64,000 nucleotides of DNA from Opisthorchis felineus. Lineage: Eukaryota; Platyhelminthes; Trematoda; Opisthorchiida; Opisthorchiidae. A program made the position numbers and the translations under genes. The stretch is from the NCBI GenBank assembly GCA_004794785.1, contig SJOL01006425.1, forward strand, positions 280,782 to 344,781, read 5' to 3'. This document shows, piece after piece, positions 61,601 through 64,000 of the stretch. Position 1 is the first letter of the stretch. The number at the start of each line of letters is the position of its first letter. The notes below the pieces were generated by a model that searched no databases, had not been told where the DNA came from, and saw only the letters and a list, made by a program, of their open reading frames with translations.

Positions 61601-64000
61601 ATGGAACGTTCGCAACCAAACTCAGCGAACAAATCAACTGCCAATACGTATATAATGATGGGATGTTGTCCAGAGATAGGGTTCTAAACTCAGCTACCAA
61701 ACCGGAAACCCCGGGATTTGGAATTGTGCGCCACTGATGATTCCCGACAATAGCTTTAACGTGTCTAACCTTAAGATTTTGCTCACATTTCATACAAGAC
61801 TGTCGCCATTTGGCGATCATAGTCCACCTGTGTCTGTTCCACACAGAAGAGTCCTCATTTGCATAAAGAGATCAGAAGAGTTGTTCTTCTCTTTCGAAGC
61901 TTTAGGGGGGGGGGTCATTATGGTTGTGGTCATTTCGAACACTGCTCAGTTGTCCGACAGCAGAAATACACATTTCACATCTATTCCTTTGAAAAGGACA
62001 GATGATTCACTTACATGCTGATACTCTTAAACCACAGCAACTAGAAAAACAAAACCAGTCATGACTGTCCTATTTTGTCGTGCCAATTCTTCACTTATCT
62101 ATTGCATGTTTTCAATCAGCGGCGGTTGGTAAGTGATGCCATTTTTGTGTGGTATTTTTTATAGCGGCACTACTTTGAGTTCGTGATTGCACCGTCCTCA
62201 CCGTACTTCGATGTTGTCAACATGTACTATTGCCAAGCTGTGAACCCTACTCTGGCCTTTTCATCCCCAAGCATATTTTTCACCCATGTCACCATTCATC
62301 TCATACGAACTCTGTTTTTTCTTGTTTGTTTTCAGGATCTCGATATCCTGGTACCGGACGGTACTAAACGCCTTGAGGATATGCGAGCTGCTGCAAATCT
62401 GTTCCTTCTCAAGCATATGAATCCTCTCCGCGATGCGACAGAGACCACCACTTCAGGATCACAATTACGTACTGCTATCCTACTCCAGACCACAGAGCTC
62501 CAGTTGCGTTGGCACAAGGTGCATGCAAGTATTGTTCAAACGGTCAATCGGCTGACCAATGCAATTGAAGCATGGCAGAGGTTTGAGAAAGCACGGGAAA
62601 CGTCCGAATCGGCTATTGTTCAGTTGGAACTCTGGTTGCGGGGACAAACAACTGTATTAGTGGCGAGTAAAGAGGAGTTGTTGGAGAAAATCCAAACGAT
62701 ACAAGCGATCGCAAATTGTCTGGAATCATCACATCATGCCCAATCACCCAGCAATATTCAAGTTCAATCTACCGATCCTATCGTCCAGTTAGCCTCTGAT
62801 GTTCATGAGTATCTCGGTAAGCTTCGATCATCTTACGCTTGTCTCCCGAACATGGAGGAGCCAGTTGCTGAAGATTCGTACGTAGAGGATGCCGGAGATG
62901 ATAGCCATAATCGGGTTGTTAGTCAGCTTACTGGGGCCAAAGTGCATGAATTATTTTCCCGTGCTCAACATCTTGTTAAACTGACAAAAGAACTTTTGAA
63001 CATGTGGCGCAATCGCGTGGATGATATCACCGTTTGGAATGAATCAGTGGCGAAGATTGAGCAGTCCCTGAACCTGTTGTATCAGAAGGTCAATCAACTA
63101 CGGACTTCGGCAAATACCGATGTTGGAGTTGGTGCATCGAGCCAGACTATAGAAGAAGCTGTCGCTTGTCTCGAACTGTTGTCAGACGATCGTACAAGGT
63201 TGGCAGTGAAATTAACCGGATTAAGAGAACGAGCAAAGAATATAATTCAATTTACTGGAAACTCTTTCAGGAAGGTTGTTCAATCAAAGCTGAGTGATTG
63301 TCAGCAATCTTGGGAAAACCTTGGCTTGCTTGTCGAGCAGTGTGGAGTTGAGCTCAGAAGACGGCGTGATGCTTGGACAAAAGTTGCCAATCACTTGAAT
63401 GATTTTGAAGAGTGGCTGAAAGCCAGTGCAACTGAACTCGATAAACTCATGCAAGAACGCCCGTGGCTCTCCGAGTTGAAACCGAGTATAGATTTGGATA
63501 AGGGCGATATGCATTCCCGGCTGGAGGAGGAGTCTTACGGCACTGACAAGCGACAAGGCATGTCGTTAGTGTTGATGTTCAATGGACACAAAGCCGATGC
63601 ATTTGCTTTCAGGGATAAAGTTCGACACTTCGTGGAATTACTTGGCTCGCAACAGCCACAACTTGACCAGGTATCTACTCTAGTGCACAACTTGGGGAGA
63701 GAGGGCGCAGCCCTTGGTTCAGGCCTAGACGAAGTTGTCTGTGAAACTATGGGACACGTCAATGTCCACTTTGATAATATATGTACACGTGCATCCTCAC
63801 TCGTAGAAACCGCTAAAACATACTGTGGTGCTTTGGATAGCTTTACCAGTGAATACGGCATTTGTTGGAAACGGATTCTTCAGTTTCAGAGCCAATTTGA
63901 ACGTGGTTTACAGGTTCATGATCATTCTTCGGGTGGCACCGTTGTTTCACATACCGATGAAATCGATGATTACTTAGAGTTCTTGAAAGTGGCTTGTGAA
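390..64000 (+). CDS. SYNE1-like: Nesprin-like giant protein (SYNE1/MSP-300 family), partial at both ends, 32 exons
   Basis: Nesprins bind actin through a pair of CH domains, span the cytoplasm with spectrin repeats and anchor in the outer nuclear membrane through a C-terminal KASH peptide (family knowledge). Here the end of CH1, a linker of about 60 residues, a complete CH2, a Ser/Arg-rich linker and then about 5,600 residues of helical, Leu/Glu/Lys-rich rod with regularly placed Trp can be read. The 32 exons join in one frame: 18,192 bases, 6,064 codons, no internal stop seen. The first rod exon (8417-8767) has a Trp/Leu pattern I recognise from the segment just after CH2 in animal nesprin-1. 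That argues against plectin, dystonin and beta-spectrin, which share CH pairs. The start codon and KASH domain are outside the window, so membrane anchorage is inferred. Exon boundaries come from reading splice consensus and frame, not from transcripts. Confidence 0.93.
483..2125. other. Intron 1, no feature recognised
   Basis: A 1.6-kb intron from gtgagagc to cccttttcag. I saw no convincing open reading frame, RNA gene or known repeat. A short tRNA-B-box-like string (gggactcgaac) near 1869 may be a worn SINE trace but is too weak to call. Confidence 0.6.
2126..2331 (+). CDS. Nesprin exon 2: CH1-CH2 linker and first helix of CH2
   Basis: 206 bases, entering in phase 0 and leaving in phase 2. 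It begins [11 protein letters not shown], directly continuing ILYFQ of exon 1. A Pro/Ser/Thr-rich linker follows, and the exon ends [12 protein letters not shown], the first CH2 helix. The long disordered spacer between the two CH domains is typical of nesprin and unlike spectrin or plectin. Confidence 0.9.
2429..2625 (+). CDS. Nesprin exon 3: core of CH2 domain
   Basis: 197 bases after a tattttttag acceptor, before a gtgagcag donor. It encodes [19 protein letters not shown], then [18 protein letters not shown] and IPRLLDAE. The DG-K/A-F and NREKLE-AF-VAE patterns are diagnostic of the second CH domain of the nesprin/plectin class. Introns on either side have phases 2 and 1. Confidence 0.95.
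2626..3271. other. Intron 3, nothing recognised
   Basis: A 646-base intron splitting CH2 between the GAA and GAT codons of ...DAE-DVD.... An open frame near 2780-3001 has no similarity I recognise and no splice sites that would add it in frame. Confidence 0.7.
3272..3369 (+). CDS. Nesprin exon 4: last helix of CH2
   Basis: 98 bases between a caccgaag acceptor and a gtaagttt donor. The product [19 protein letters not shown] completes CH2 and is one of the most conserved nesprin blocks. The exon ends PKSNA at the start of the disordered region. The acceptor has a short pyrimidine tract, but the codon it completes (GAT) and the conservation make it secure. Confidence 0.93.
3598..4185 (+). CDS. 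Nesprin exon 5: Ser/Arg/Lys-rich disordered linker
   Basis: 196 codons in phase 0. The sequence is basic and Ser-rich ([20 protein letters not shown]), then Ser/Pro/Gly-rich. It ends [10 protein letters not shown] before a gtgatctt donor. It looks intrinsically disordered, with many possible phosphorylation sites of RRxS type, and separates the actin-binding domain from the rod. A 66-base stretch inside it (4039-4104) starts gtacgt, ends tcag, keeps frame, and may be a small intron. Confidence 0.8.
4039..4104 (+). other. Possible 66-bp in-frame intron inside exon 5
   Basis: Begins gtacgtgc, ends ctcggtgtcag, length divisible by three. The 22 residues it would encode include two Cys and lack the Ser/Pro bias of the sequence around them. 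Removing it joins SPHRN to [12 protein letters not shown]. Either reading keeps the frame, so only transcripts can decide. Confidence 0.4.
4403..4522 (+). CDS. Nesprin exon 6: start of the rod
   Basis: Forty codons in phase 0, from a ccatgtcacag acceptor to a gtaagtat donor. It reads [20 protein letters not shown] and ends DYFNEFE. The charged helical pattern matches the segment where nesprins pass from the CH domains into spectrin repeats. Confidence 0.85.
4590..5560. repeat. Unclassified GC-richer dispersed-repeat-like sequence
   Basis: This part of the large intron is richer in G+C than its neighbours and holds the degenerate tandem array at 4815-4990. It lies next to the Gag remnant that starts near 5657. 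It could be an LTR or untranslated part of that element or an unrelated repeat. I see no gene in it. Confidence 0.35.
4815..4990. repeat. Degenerate ~70-bp tandem repeat, about 2.5-3 units
   Basis: The string tgactcaaaagtctga recurs with few changes at about 4821, 4892 and 4962, and ggggaccct recurs at 4873 and 4941. This gives a period of 69-71 bases. The minus strand stays open across the array and reads as a repeated peptide of the type VRLLSxRL-G-NKT, but nothing shows it is expressed. Confidence 0.6.
5657..6283 (-). pseudogene. Gag remnant of an LTR retrotransposon (Gypsy-type), frameshifted
   Basis: Three overlapping minus-strand frames together resemble the capsid part of Gypsy-like Gag. 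The first part (from about 6250) reads [10 protein letters not shown]; after a frame change comes [18 protein letters not shown] and [19 protein letters not shown]; then [14 protein letters not shown]; and after a second change KDTINKRF. The blocks L-x-LI-RTS-SE--RL-QLL and L-F-KRLP--V-SIL are typical of retrotransposon Gag. No pol follows in the window. At least two frameshifts make it a dead fragment. Family assignment is from pattern memory and should be checked by search. Confidence 0.65.
6719..6875 (-). repeat. Left arm of the Penelope inverted repeat
   Basis: Reverse complement of 7579-7735. Compared with the right arm, its hammerhead core is damaged: CTGATGA reads CTGATTA on the minus strand (6789-6795), which changes the conserved G8. 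The similarity stops sharply at gtttcagaag on the outside and at atctc on the inside. Confidence 0.85.
6858..7280 (+). CDS. GIY-YIG endonuclease domain of a Penelope-like element (orphan fragment)
   Basis: Open from just after a stop at 6855 to the TAA at 7278. The order is a linker [13 protein letters not shown], a Cys pair and Y-YIG core in [18 protein letters not shown], Arg/His in RIGEH, a His pair in AEHALDTGH, the Glu-bearing helix in [10 protein letters not shown] and a closing Asn (SVNR). This is the full set of GIY-YIG plus CCHH zinc-binding features seen in Penelope-like endonucleases, where it nicks target DNA for insertion. The reverse transcriptase that should precede it is absent and no start codon is evident, so it is a remnant, although its frame is unbroken. 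Confidence 0.8.
   Translation, partial: SSSDYLLCSALVQLKDRLPANRTRDCVYKIKCNDCTRVYIGQTARELHIRIGEHSRQINRPPRNADEYQALLKDSAIAEHALDTGHKIDLENVEVLRRGLRSTSQKLIAEEVEIAKHPSVNRIEGVELASVWRTVLDQSS
7579..7735 (+). repeat. Right arm of the Penelope inverted repeat
   Basis: Starts gagataatctgaag and ends cccttctgaaac. It matches the reverse complement of 6719-6875 with six differences and carries the better preserved hammerhead core. The equal arm lengths and sharp borders suggest one insertion event with an inverted terminal copy, not later duplication. Confidence 0.85.
7659..7688 (+). ncRNA. Hammerhead-ribozyme-like core in the Penelope repeat
   Basis: Reads CTGATGA, one extra A, a six-pair stem GCTTTT/AGAAGC with loop GTGTC, then GAAAC. 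The bases after it, GTTGCC, allow the very short ACGT stem III followed by T at the cleavage position, and TTGGC upstream partly pairs with GCCCAA downstream as stem I. Penelope-like elements are known to carry such minimal hammerheads, active mostly as dimers. The extra A before stem II and a mismatch in stem I make activity uncertain. Confidence 0.6.
7736..8416. other. Right part of intron 6, nothing recognised
   Basis: No element or gene could be identified between the Penelope remnant and exon 7. It ends with the tcgtcccacttttag acceptor. Confidence 0.6.
8417..8767 (+). CDS. Nesprin exon 7: first spectrin-like repeat region
   Basis: 117 codons, phase 0, starting [13 protein letters not shown]. 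The segment [16 protein letters not shown] followed by [11 protein letters not shown] has the Trp-x-x-x-Leu spacing of a spectrin repeat. It lines up with the piece just after CH2 in animal nesprin-1, where a short helix with W, then LP, then a Trp helix occur in the same order. The donor is gtatgcga. Confidence 0.9.
8768..9215. other. Intron 7, nothing recognised
   Basis: A 448-base intron. No repeat or open frame worth calling. It ends tctctacgtag. Confidence 0.6.
9216..9551 (+). CDS. Nesprin exon 8: rod
   Basis: 112 codons, phase 0. It begins [13 protein letters not shown] and runs through a charged coiled-coil helix ([15 protein letters not shown]) to a Trp helix ([20 protein letters not shown]), ending SHLERIR before gtgagtcc. 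Helical, with spectrin-like heptads. Confidence 0.9.
9552..10264. other. Intron 8, nothing recognised
   Basis: A 713-base intron with no recognised gene or element. It contains a short T-rich run followed by alternating cata steps near 9951-9975. Confidence 0.6.
10265..10621 (+). CDS. Nesprin exon 9: rod
   Basis: 119 codons, phase 0, after a ctacattttag acceptor. It starts [16 protein letters not shown] and ends with the spectrin-type helix [20 protein letters not shown] and RKWESYEA. Two Trp-bearing helices are visible. Confidence 0.9.
10715..10951 (+). CDS. Nesprin exon 10: rod
   Basis: 79 codons, phase 0, separated from exon 9 by a 93-base intron. [19 protein letters not shown] is a clear spectrin-repeat first helix, and [13 protein letters not shown] has the matching Trp of the next helix. 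Confidence 0.92.
10952..13100. other. Intron 10, holds a dispersed repeat at 11269-11580
   Basis: A 2.1-kb intron. Apart from the repeat family with copies at about 11350 and 32085, I recognise nothing in it. Overlapping open frames on both strands near 11364-11808 follow the repeat and are not a gene on present evidence. Confidence 0.6.
11269..11580. repeat. Dispersed repeat, family C, copy 1, with a short inverted repeat
   Basis: The stretch gtttcaagcgtccgtg at about 11422, and about 150 bases after it, recurs at 32133-32285 with moderate divergence (shared: ttactgggGcGTTGT and the cctgctcaga-like block). Just upstream, aggatttgtagaattcg and cgaattctacaaattccg form an inverted repeat around 11278 and 11367. 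A similar ccgcaaccacc end occurs near 32485. No coding potential recognised. Confidence 0.5.
13101..13331 (+). CDS. Nesprin exon 11: rod
   Basis: 77 codons, phase 0. It begins [18 protein letters not shown] and ends QAEQDYL before gtaagttc. Strongly helical and charged. Confidence 0.88.
13332..16407. other. Intron 11, holds one SINE A copy; otherwise nothing recognised
   Basis: A 3.1-kb intron. Besides the SINE at about 15022-15200 there is no open frame or element I can support. Confidence 0.6.
15022..15200 (-). repeat. tRNA-derived SINE-like repeat, family A, copy 1
   Basis: On the minus strand it reads gagatggctcagtggttaag, then a B-box-like ggttcgaac-type string, then a tRNA-unrelated body ending cggtgcctagctg-like sequence. 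It shares the whole order with copies at 19402, 20744, 31411, 35779, 37930 and 55889. A-box and B-box positions make it a Pol III SINE, not a working tRNA gene. Confidence 0.75.
16408..16728 (+). CDS. Nesprin exon 12: rod
   Basis: 107 codons, phase 0, after an aaccgttcag acceptor. It reads [19 protein letters not shown] and includes the Trp helix [12 protein letters not shown]. It ends [11 protein letters not shown] before gtgaggtt. The Ala- and Glu-rich heptads suggest coiled coil. Confidence 0.9.
16729..17793. other. Intron 12, holds a short LINE 3' fragment
   Basis: A 1.1-kb intron. The only recognisable content is the minus-strand LINE tail near 17467. Confidence 0.6.
17464..17560 (-). 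mobile_element. LINE 3'-end fragment
   Basis: The minus strand reads [16 protein letters not shown] and then a stop. This matches the last residues of the LINE at 59880-61565 ([16 protein letters not shown], stop). Similarity fades upstream within about 30 codons, as expected for a heavily 5'-truncated or decayed copy. Confidence 0.6.
17794..17937 (+). CDS. Nesprin exon 13: short rod exon with two possible donors
   Basis: 48 codons, phase 0, between a ttccctag acceptor and a gtaagtgc donor. It reads [20 protein letters not shown] and then [12 protein letters not shown], with a further [16 protein letters not shown] if the distal donor is used. A perfect gtaagt also lies at 17890, in the same phase. 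The reading frame and helix pattern fit between exons 12 and 14. Confidence 0.8.
18224..18634 (+). CDS. Nesprin exon 14: rod
   Basis: 137 codons, phase 0, after cttcccttcatag. It includes the spectrin helix [18 protein letters not shown] and a second [15 protein letters not shown]. It ends VQVLRERYE before gtaggctt. Confidence 0.92.
18865..19026 (+). CDS. Nesprin exon 15: rod
   Basis: 54 codons, phase 0, after a tctatctgcag acceptor. It reads [19 protein letters not shown] and ends SSVLADHE before gtatgtac. Highly charged single helix, likely the last part of one repeat. Confidence 0.88.
19027..20078. other. Intron 15, holds SINE A copy 2 and its microsatellite tail
   Basis: A 1.05-kb intron. 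It begins with a short (GA)n run near 19050. The central part is the SINE with its ATT tail. I see nothing else. Open frames on both strands over 19331-19704 are shadows of the SINE. Confidence 0.65.
19402..19614 (+). repeat. tRNA-derived SINE-like repeat, family A, copy 2, with (ATT)n tail
   Basis: Starts gagataactcagtggttaag and has a B-box-like attcgaaccc. It ends ccgaaagggtattacagctg, followed by about 13 ATT/TTA units (19573-19614). The simple tail at the 3' end marks the priming end of a retrotransposed SINE and gives the orientation of the whole family. Confidence 0.8.
20079..20302 (+). CDS. Nesprin exon 16: rod
   Basis: 224 bases, entering in phase 0 and leaving in phase 2 (gagaa|gtgagt). 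It starts [19 protein letters not shown] and ends QWSDFDE-. The acceptor (tttaaaag) is weak and preceded in frame by TAA, so the first few residues are the least certain part; the frame itself is fixed by the join to exon 17. Confidence 0.8.
20303..22374. other. Intron 16, holds SINE A copy 3 and a short CAG run
   Basis: A 2.1-kb intron. The SINE lies at 20744-20910. A (CAG)n run of four to five units lies near 21899. No other element recognised. Confidence 0.6.
20744..20910 (+). repeat. tRNA-derived SINE-like repeat, family A, copy 3 (best preserved)
   Basis: Starts gagatggctcaagtggttag (A-box region) and reaches gtggttcgaaccc (B box) at the normal tRNA spacing. The body follows: tgggcaacctgacagtatcc, then ccgaaagggtgttacagctg. 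A short duplicated tail gaatgctactgaatgct closes it. Confidence 0.8.
22375..22703 (+). CDS. Nesprin exon 17: rod
   Basis: 329 bases. Its first base completes the AAG codon begun in exon 16, and it leaves in phase 1 (cggg|gtgagg). It reads [19 protein letters not shown], a clear spectrin helix, and ends [11 protein letters not shown]. The frame would stop at TAA (22718) if the donor were not used. Confidence 0.88.
22704..24828. other. Intron 17, nothing recognised
   Basis: A 2.1-kb intron with no repeat or reading frame I can support. It ends with tgtttttctaacag. Confidence 0.6.
24829..26324 (+). CDS. Nesprin exon 18: large rod exon with Ala-rich coiled coil
   Basis: 1,496 bases. Its first two bases complete a GCT codon, and it leaves in phase 0 (cctaaag|gtgagtga). 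It encodes about 499 residues. It starts [19 protein letters not shown] and contains Trp helices ([45 protein letters not shown]). Its middle third is strikingly Ala-rich ([37 protein letters not shown]). It ends [14 protein letters not shown]. Confidence 0.94.
26483..27278 (+). CDS. Nesprin exon 19: rod with acidic/Pro linker
   Basis: 796 bases, entering in phase 0 and leaving in phase 1. It starts [20 protein letters not shown], a Trp-rich spectrin helix. A short Pro/Glu/Gln-rich linker ([16 protein letters not shown]) follows, then [20 protein letters not shown], and it ends with another Trp helix ([13 protein letters not shown]) and SAMKPSG. The separating intron is 158 bases. Confidence 0.93.
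27279..27904. other. Intron 19, nothing recognised
   Basis: A 626-base intron. A minor open frame at 27631-27870 is not spectrin-like and lacks an acceptor. The intron ends ttctctcattgtcag. Confidence 0.65.
27905..31092 (+). CDS. Nesprin exon 20: 3.2-kb rod exon
   Basis: 3,188 bases, the largest complete exon here, entering after one base of a GAG codon and leaving in phase 0. It encodes about 1,063 residues. It starts [20 protein letters not shown]. Near residues 160-250 lies a low-complexity Lys/Glu-rich stretch ([35 protein letters not shown]). Spectrin-type helices follow, for example [39 protein letters not shown] and [19 protein letters not shown]. Several Cys-containing loops ([16 protein letters not shown]; NSCSTCNSD) are unusual for a spectrin rod. 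Confidence 0.95.
31411..31480 (+). repeat. SINE family A, fragment (copy 4)
   Basis: Reads gaggtgactcagtgattagagcaccc and then a diverged B box (gcttcgattctgcc). Only the tRNA-like head is recognisable; the body has diverged or been lost. Confidence 0.5.
32085..32500. repeat. Dispersed repeat, family C, copy 2
   Basis: Shares gtttcaagcgtccgtg (about 32133) and about 150 following bases with the copy at 11422, and possibly the preceding catgcaaattctgcc block. Near 32479 it has gcaaatcccgcaaccaccc, which resembles the terminal-like string of copy 1. The minus-strand open frame over it (32195-32500) is probably a shadow. Confidence 0.45.
32691..33242 (+). CDS. Nesprin exon 21: rod
   Basis: 184 codons, phase 0, acceptor aaatgtctag and donor gtaagatt. 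It begins [19 protein letters not shown] and includes [20 protein letters not shown]. It ends QQRMDELQ. A charged, Pro/Gly-containing linker lies around residues 45-60. Confidence 0.92.
34225..34430 (-). repeat. Penelope-related repeat fragment, family D, copy 1
   Basis: On the minus strand it shares with 44,060-44,200 the order gaattc..cgcaaaatacattcat, then ctcaacggaatc, cttcaactgaatgt and catgtttcag, ending at gtgggttgtcgaag. The part that carries the hammerhead core in copies 2 and 3 is missing here. Confidence 0.55.
34652..34678. other. Perfect 9-bp GC-rich hairpin
   Basis: tgtctcggc and gccgagaca flank a nine-base loop (gggccagag). Its purpose is unknown. It may be part of an unidentified repeat or chance. 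Confidence 0.5.
35779..35937 (-). repeat. SINE family A, copy 5
   Basis: On + it reads attcagccctttcggtgcc, then cagtcgagatgccggggttg, then ttgaaccgcgg and a degraded tRNA head (gtgccctattcactgg). The order matches the reverse complement of the family; the head is worn. Confidence 0.65.
36999..37412 (+). CDS. Nesprin exon 22: rod
   Basis: 138 codons, phase 0, acceptor tttcgtttacag and donor gtaaggag. It begins [21 protein letters not shown] polar linker ([16 protein letters not shown]) follows, then [18 protein letters not shown] and the Trp helix [17 protein letters not shown]. Confidence 0.93.
37413..38436. other. Intron 22, holds SINE A copy 6
   Basis: A 1.0-kb intron. Apart from the SINE nothing is recognised. 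It ends cttcttttctgttcag. Confidence 0.65.
37930..38107 (-). repeat. tRNA-derived SINE-like repeat, family A, copy 6
   Basis: Reverse complement of the family consensus. On + it runs cgttcagctgcagcaccc, tagctgccatgctacc, cgaaccacggaccttccgg, taaccactgagccatcttg. A- and B-box remnants are easy to see. A short A-rich run (aaaaataat) at the left corresponds to the simple tail. Confidence 0.8.
38437..38916 (+). CDS. Nesprin exon 23: rod
   Basis: 160 codons, phase 0, acceptor ttttctgttcag and donor gtatacgc. It starts [20 protein letters not shown] and includes [19 protein letters not shown] and [15 protein letters not shown]. It ends QALLETYK. Confidence 0.92.
39111..40685 (+). CDS. Nesprin exon 24: large rod exon
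   Basis: 525 codons, phase 0, acceptor cgccaattttag and donor gtgagtaa. It begins [19 protein letters not shown]. Helices such as [38 protein letters not shown] and [20 protein letters not shown] show the Trp-anchored spectrin pattern several times. Confidence 0.95.
41300..41580 (-). repeat. tRNA-derived SINE-like repeat, family B, copy 1
   Basis: On + it shares tatgctgaaaagccgataag, ttatcggtagtgcgcatctc and cggccacgagcggctgatc with copies at 44550 and 52380. Its reverse complement contains an A-box-like tggccgaacgg followed at tRNA spacing by a worn B box, as in leucine/serine-type tRNAs. Confidence 0.7.
42753..44230 (-). mobile_element. Decayed Penelope-like element with RT and GIY-YIG fragments
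   Basis: Read on the minus strand in order: a repeat with a hammerhead-like core (44230-43930); the RT motif [15 protein letters not shown] near 43680-43731; a connecting block [18 protein letters not shown] near 43270-43345; a GIY-YIG fragment [19 protein letters not shown] inside 42947-43165; and a closing segment [18 protein letters not shown] inside 42753-42974. This is the standard RT-then-endonuclease order of Penelope-like elements. Stops and frameshifts separate every piece, so it is dead. It belongs to a different subfamily from the element at 6719-7735. Confidence 0.78.
43971..43996 (-). ncRNA. Degenerate hammerhead-like core, Penelope repeat family D, copy 2
   Basis: Minus strand: CTGATGA, a four-pair stem GCCC/GGGC with loop CAAGAA, then AAAAC where GAAAC is expected. 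The loss of G12 should abolish cleavage. The same layout with intact GAAAC is found at 49539-49567. Confidence 0.5.
44550..44880 (-). repeat. tRNA-derived SINE-like repeat, family B, copy 2 (best B box)
   Basis: The reverse complement reads cgtggccgaacggcttagta (A-box region) and accggttcgaaact (B box). The body then includes cttctcggcttttcagcata and a run ending cctcacactacc. About 150 bases precede the tRNA-like part, so the element may be composite. Confidence 0.75.
45653..46375 (+). CDS. Nesprin exon 25: rod
   Basis: 241 codons, phase 0, acceptor tttggtttacag and donor gtaagagg. It begins [20 protein letters not shown], includes [19 protein letters not shown], and ends with [19 protein letters not shown] and a Ser/Thr-rich tail ending QDLVLEAT. 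Confidence 0.93.
47941..47968 (-). ncRNA. Partial hammerhead-like core cut by the assembly gap
   Basis: The minus strand, leaving the gap, reads GTCTCC-TCGAAT-GGTGAC, which folds as a stem with one T-T mismatch, then GAAACGTTTG. This is the stem II plus GAAAC half of a hammerhead with the ACGT-T ending also seen at 7684. The CTGATGA half would lie in the first seven gap bases. Nearby minus-strand sequence reads [11 protein letters not shown], which I associate with Penelope-type repeats. Confidence 0.4.
47969..48729. other. Assembly gap (761 N)
   Basis: An unbroken run of N between gaggagac and tggtccgg. Its length may be estimated and not measured. It lies within intron 25. Repeat content on the left border is the likely reason the assembly broke here. 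Confidence 0.99.
49495..49690 (-). repeat. Penelope-related repeat, family D, copy 3
   Basis: The minus strand shares with 43930-44230 the blocks gactcaactgaatct-like, acttatg/ttgact and the hammerhead core followed by accggtggtaggctgtcgaag. No reverse transcriptase follows downstream on the minus strand that I can recognise, so this looks like a solo repeat. Confidence 0.6.
49539..49567 (-). ncRNA. Hammerhead-ribozyme-like core, Penelope repeat family D, copy 3
   Basis: Minus strand: CTGATGA, three-pair stem GCC/GGC with an 11-base loop, then GAAAC. A palindromic ACCGGT follows (a possible minimal stem III) and then GGTAGGC, which pairs with upstream GCGTAC in five of six positions as stem I. 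In this fold the cleavage position would be G, which hammerheads do not normally accept, so either the fold or the activity is in doubt. Confidence 0.55.
50498..51487 (+). CDS. Nesprin exon 26: rod
   Basis: 330 codons, phase 0, acceptor cctttggttgtag and donor gtaagtgg. It begins [19 protein letters not shown]. Helical segments include [38 protein letters not shown] and [20 protein letters not shown]. It ends [13 protein letters not shown]. Confidence 0.94.
51488..52028. other. Intron 26, nothing recognised
   Basis: A 541-base intron. The frame of exon 27 stays open upstream to about 51804, but the strong acceptor tttccttctgtacag at 52028 and the loss of helical character before it argue for the later start. 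Confidence 0.7.
52029..52229 (+). CDS. Nesprin exon 27: rod
   Basis: 67 codons, phase 0. It reads [19 protein letters not shown] and [19 protein letters not shown], a spectrin first helix with its Trp, and ends HLATMQ before gtaagtgg. Confidence 0.92.
52380..52735 (-). repeat. tRNA-derived SINE-like repeat, family B, copy 3
   Basis: Very close to copy 1 over tatgctgaaaagccgataag to gcgcatctc, and extends through the tRNA-like part (cacgagcggctgatcatcag on +) to a tail-side block gtgacgacttctcagg shared with copy 2. With the next copy it fills intron 27. Confidence 0.75.
52766..52948 (-). repeat. SINE family B, copy 4 (partial, adjacent to copy 3)
   Basis: Begins on + with gtgtggagatttggtaattttc and has gagaagcactgtacagctgc and gtttcgaacccatgacc (B box in reverse). 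The part beyond the B box is missing. It ends about 150 bases before the exon 28 acceptor. Confidence 0.65.
53099..53608 (+). CDS. Nesprin exon 28: rod
   Basis: 170 codons, phase 0, acceptor gttctgtttcag and donor gtgagtag. It begins [19 protein letters not shown], includes [19 protein letters not shown] and ends QKEIVSWWD. Several Trp-anchored helices. Confidence 0.94.
53609..56229. other. Intron 28 (2.6 kb), holds SINE A copy 7 and an unexplained minus-strand ORF
   Basis: The SINE is at 55889-56080. A 165-codon minus-strand frame at 53951-54448 has no features I recognise and may be chance or repeat-derived. The rest is unassigned. Confidence 0.55.
55889..56080 (+). repeat. tRNA-derived SINE-like repeat, family A, copy 7
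   Basis: Reads gagattgctcagtggttaag, a B box worn to ggtttgcaccc, then cttgggcaatctggaagtat and aaaagggtatcacaaatgaa. It ends in an att/atc-rich tail. The direction agrees with the ATT-tailed copy at 19402. Confidence 0.75.
56230..56355 (+). CDS. Nesprin exon 29: short rod exon
   Basis: 42 codons, phase 0, acceptor ctactgcctttcag and donor gtaagttg. It reads [19 protein letters not shown], then [20 protein letters not shown]. The helical heptads and exact splice sites support it, although it is short. Confidence 0.88.
56457..57206 (+). CDS. Nesprin exon 30: rod
   Basis: 250 codons, phase 0, after a 101-base intron. It begins [20 protein letters not shown] and continues [10 protein letters not shown], then a linker with [29 protein letters not shown] and a final helix ending [10 protein letters not shown] before gtatcttg. 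Confidence 0.93.
57207..57991. other. Intron 30, nothing recognised
   Basis: A 785-base intron ending cactcatattccag. No element or gene identified. Confidence 0.65.
57992..58312 (+). CDS. Nesprin exon 31: rod
   Basis: 107 codons, phase 0. It begins [19 protein letters not shown]. The Trp helix [20 protein letters not shown] is a clear spectrin repeat. It ends ARLELVK before gtaagtga. If the donor were skipped, the frame would stay open a further 102 codons into the intron. Confidence 0.93.
58660..58860 (+). repeat. tRNA-derived SINE-like repeat, family B, copy 5
   Basis: The only copy in + orientation: cttgtggccgatcggttaat (A-box region), ggaggttcgtgagatac (worn B box) and cagcttttcagcatagattg with cttcactcacag downstream. 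The order agrees with the reverse complement of the other copies. Confidence 0.65.
59880..61565 (+). mobile_element. LINE (SR2/RTE-like) with inactivated reverse transcriptase
   Basis: In order: a fragment [16 protein letters not shown] and [33 protein letters not shown]; catalytic motif A in [13 protein letters not shown]; motif B region [17 protein letters not shown]; then [12 protein letters not shown] where YADD is expected; [19 protein letters not shown]; and FDHRCLRS through HVLRM. The frame ends [15 protein letters not shown] 3' tail near tgattgattgatt closes the copy. Several frameshifts and stops (for example after PVE near 60054) and the lost catalytic Asp pair make it dead. The upstream endonuclease domain is not seen, so it is 5' truncated. 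Confidence 0.85.
62336..64000 (+). CDS. Nesprin exon 32: rod, runs off the window
   Basis: At least 555 codons in phase 0, after a tttgtttgttttcag acceptor, open to the last base. It begins [19 protein letters not shown]. Clear spectrin helices: [87 protein letters not shown] and [19 protein letters not shown]. It ends [11 protein letters not shown]. No stop in frame. Confidence 0.95.

Larger units (their letters stand above)
58313..62335. other. Intron 31 (4.0 kb), holds SINE B copy 5 and a dead LINE
   Basis: Listed features: SINE B at about 58660-58860 and the LINE at 59880-61565. After the LINE, 61,566-62,335 has a run of nine or ten G near 61905 and no gene. A block around 61,690-61,850 has the look of another dispersed repeat, but I cannot place it. 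Confidence 0.6.

Noticed and set aside
1..64000. CRISPR arrays, bacterial operons or an anti-phage system
   Set aside because: Spliced animal gene with eukaryotic repeats throughout; no regularly spaced short direct repeats with unique spacers.
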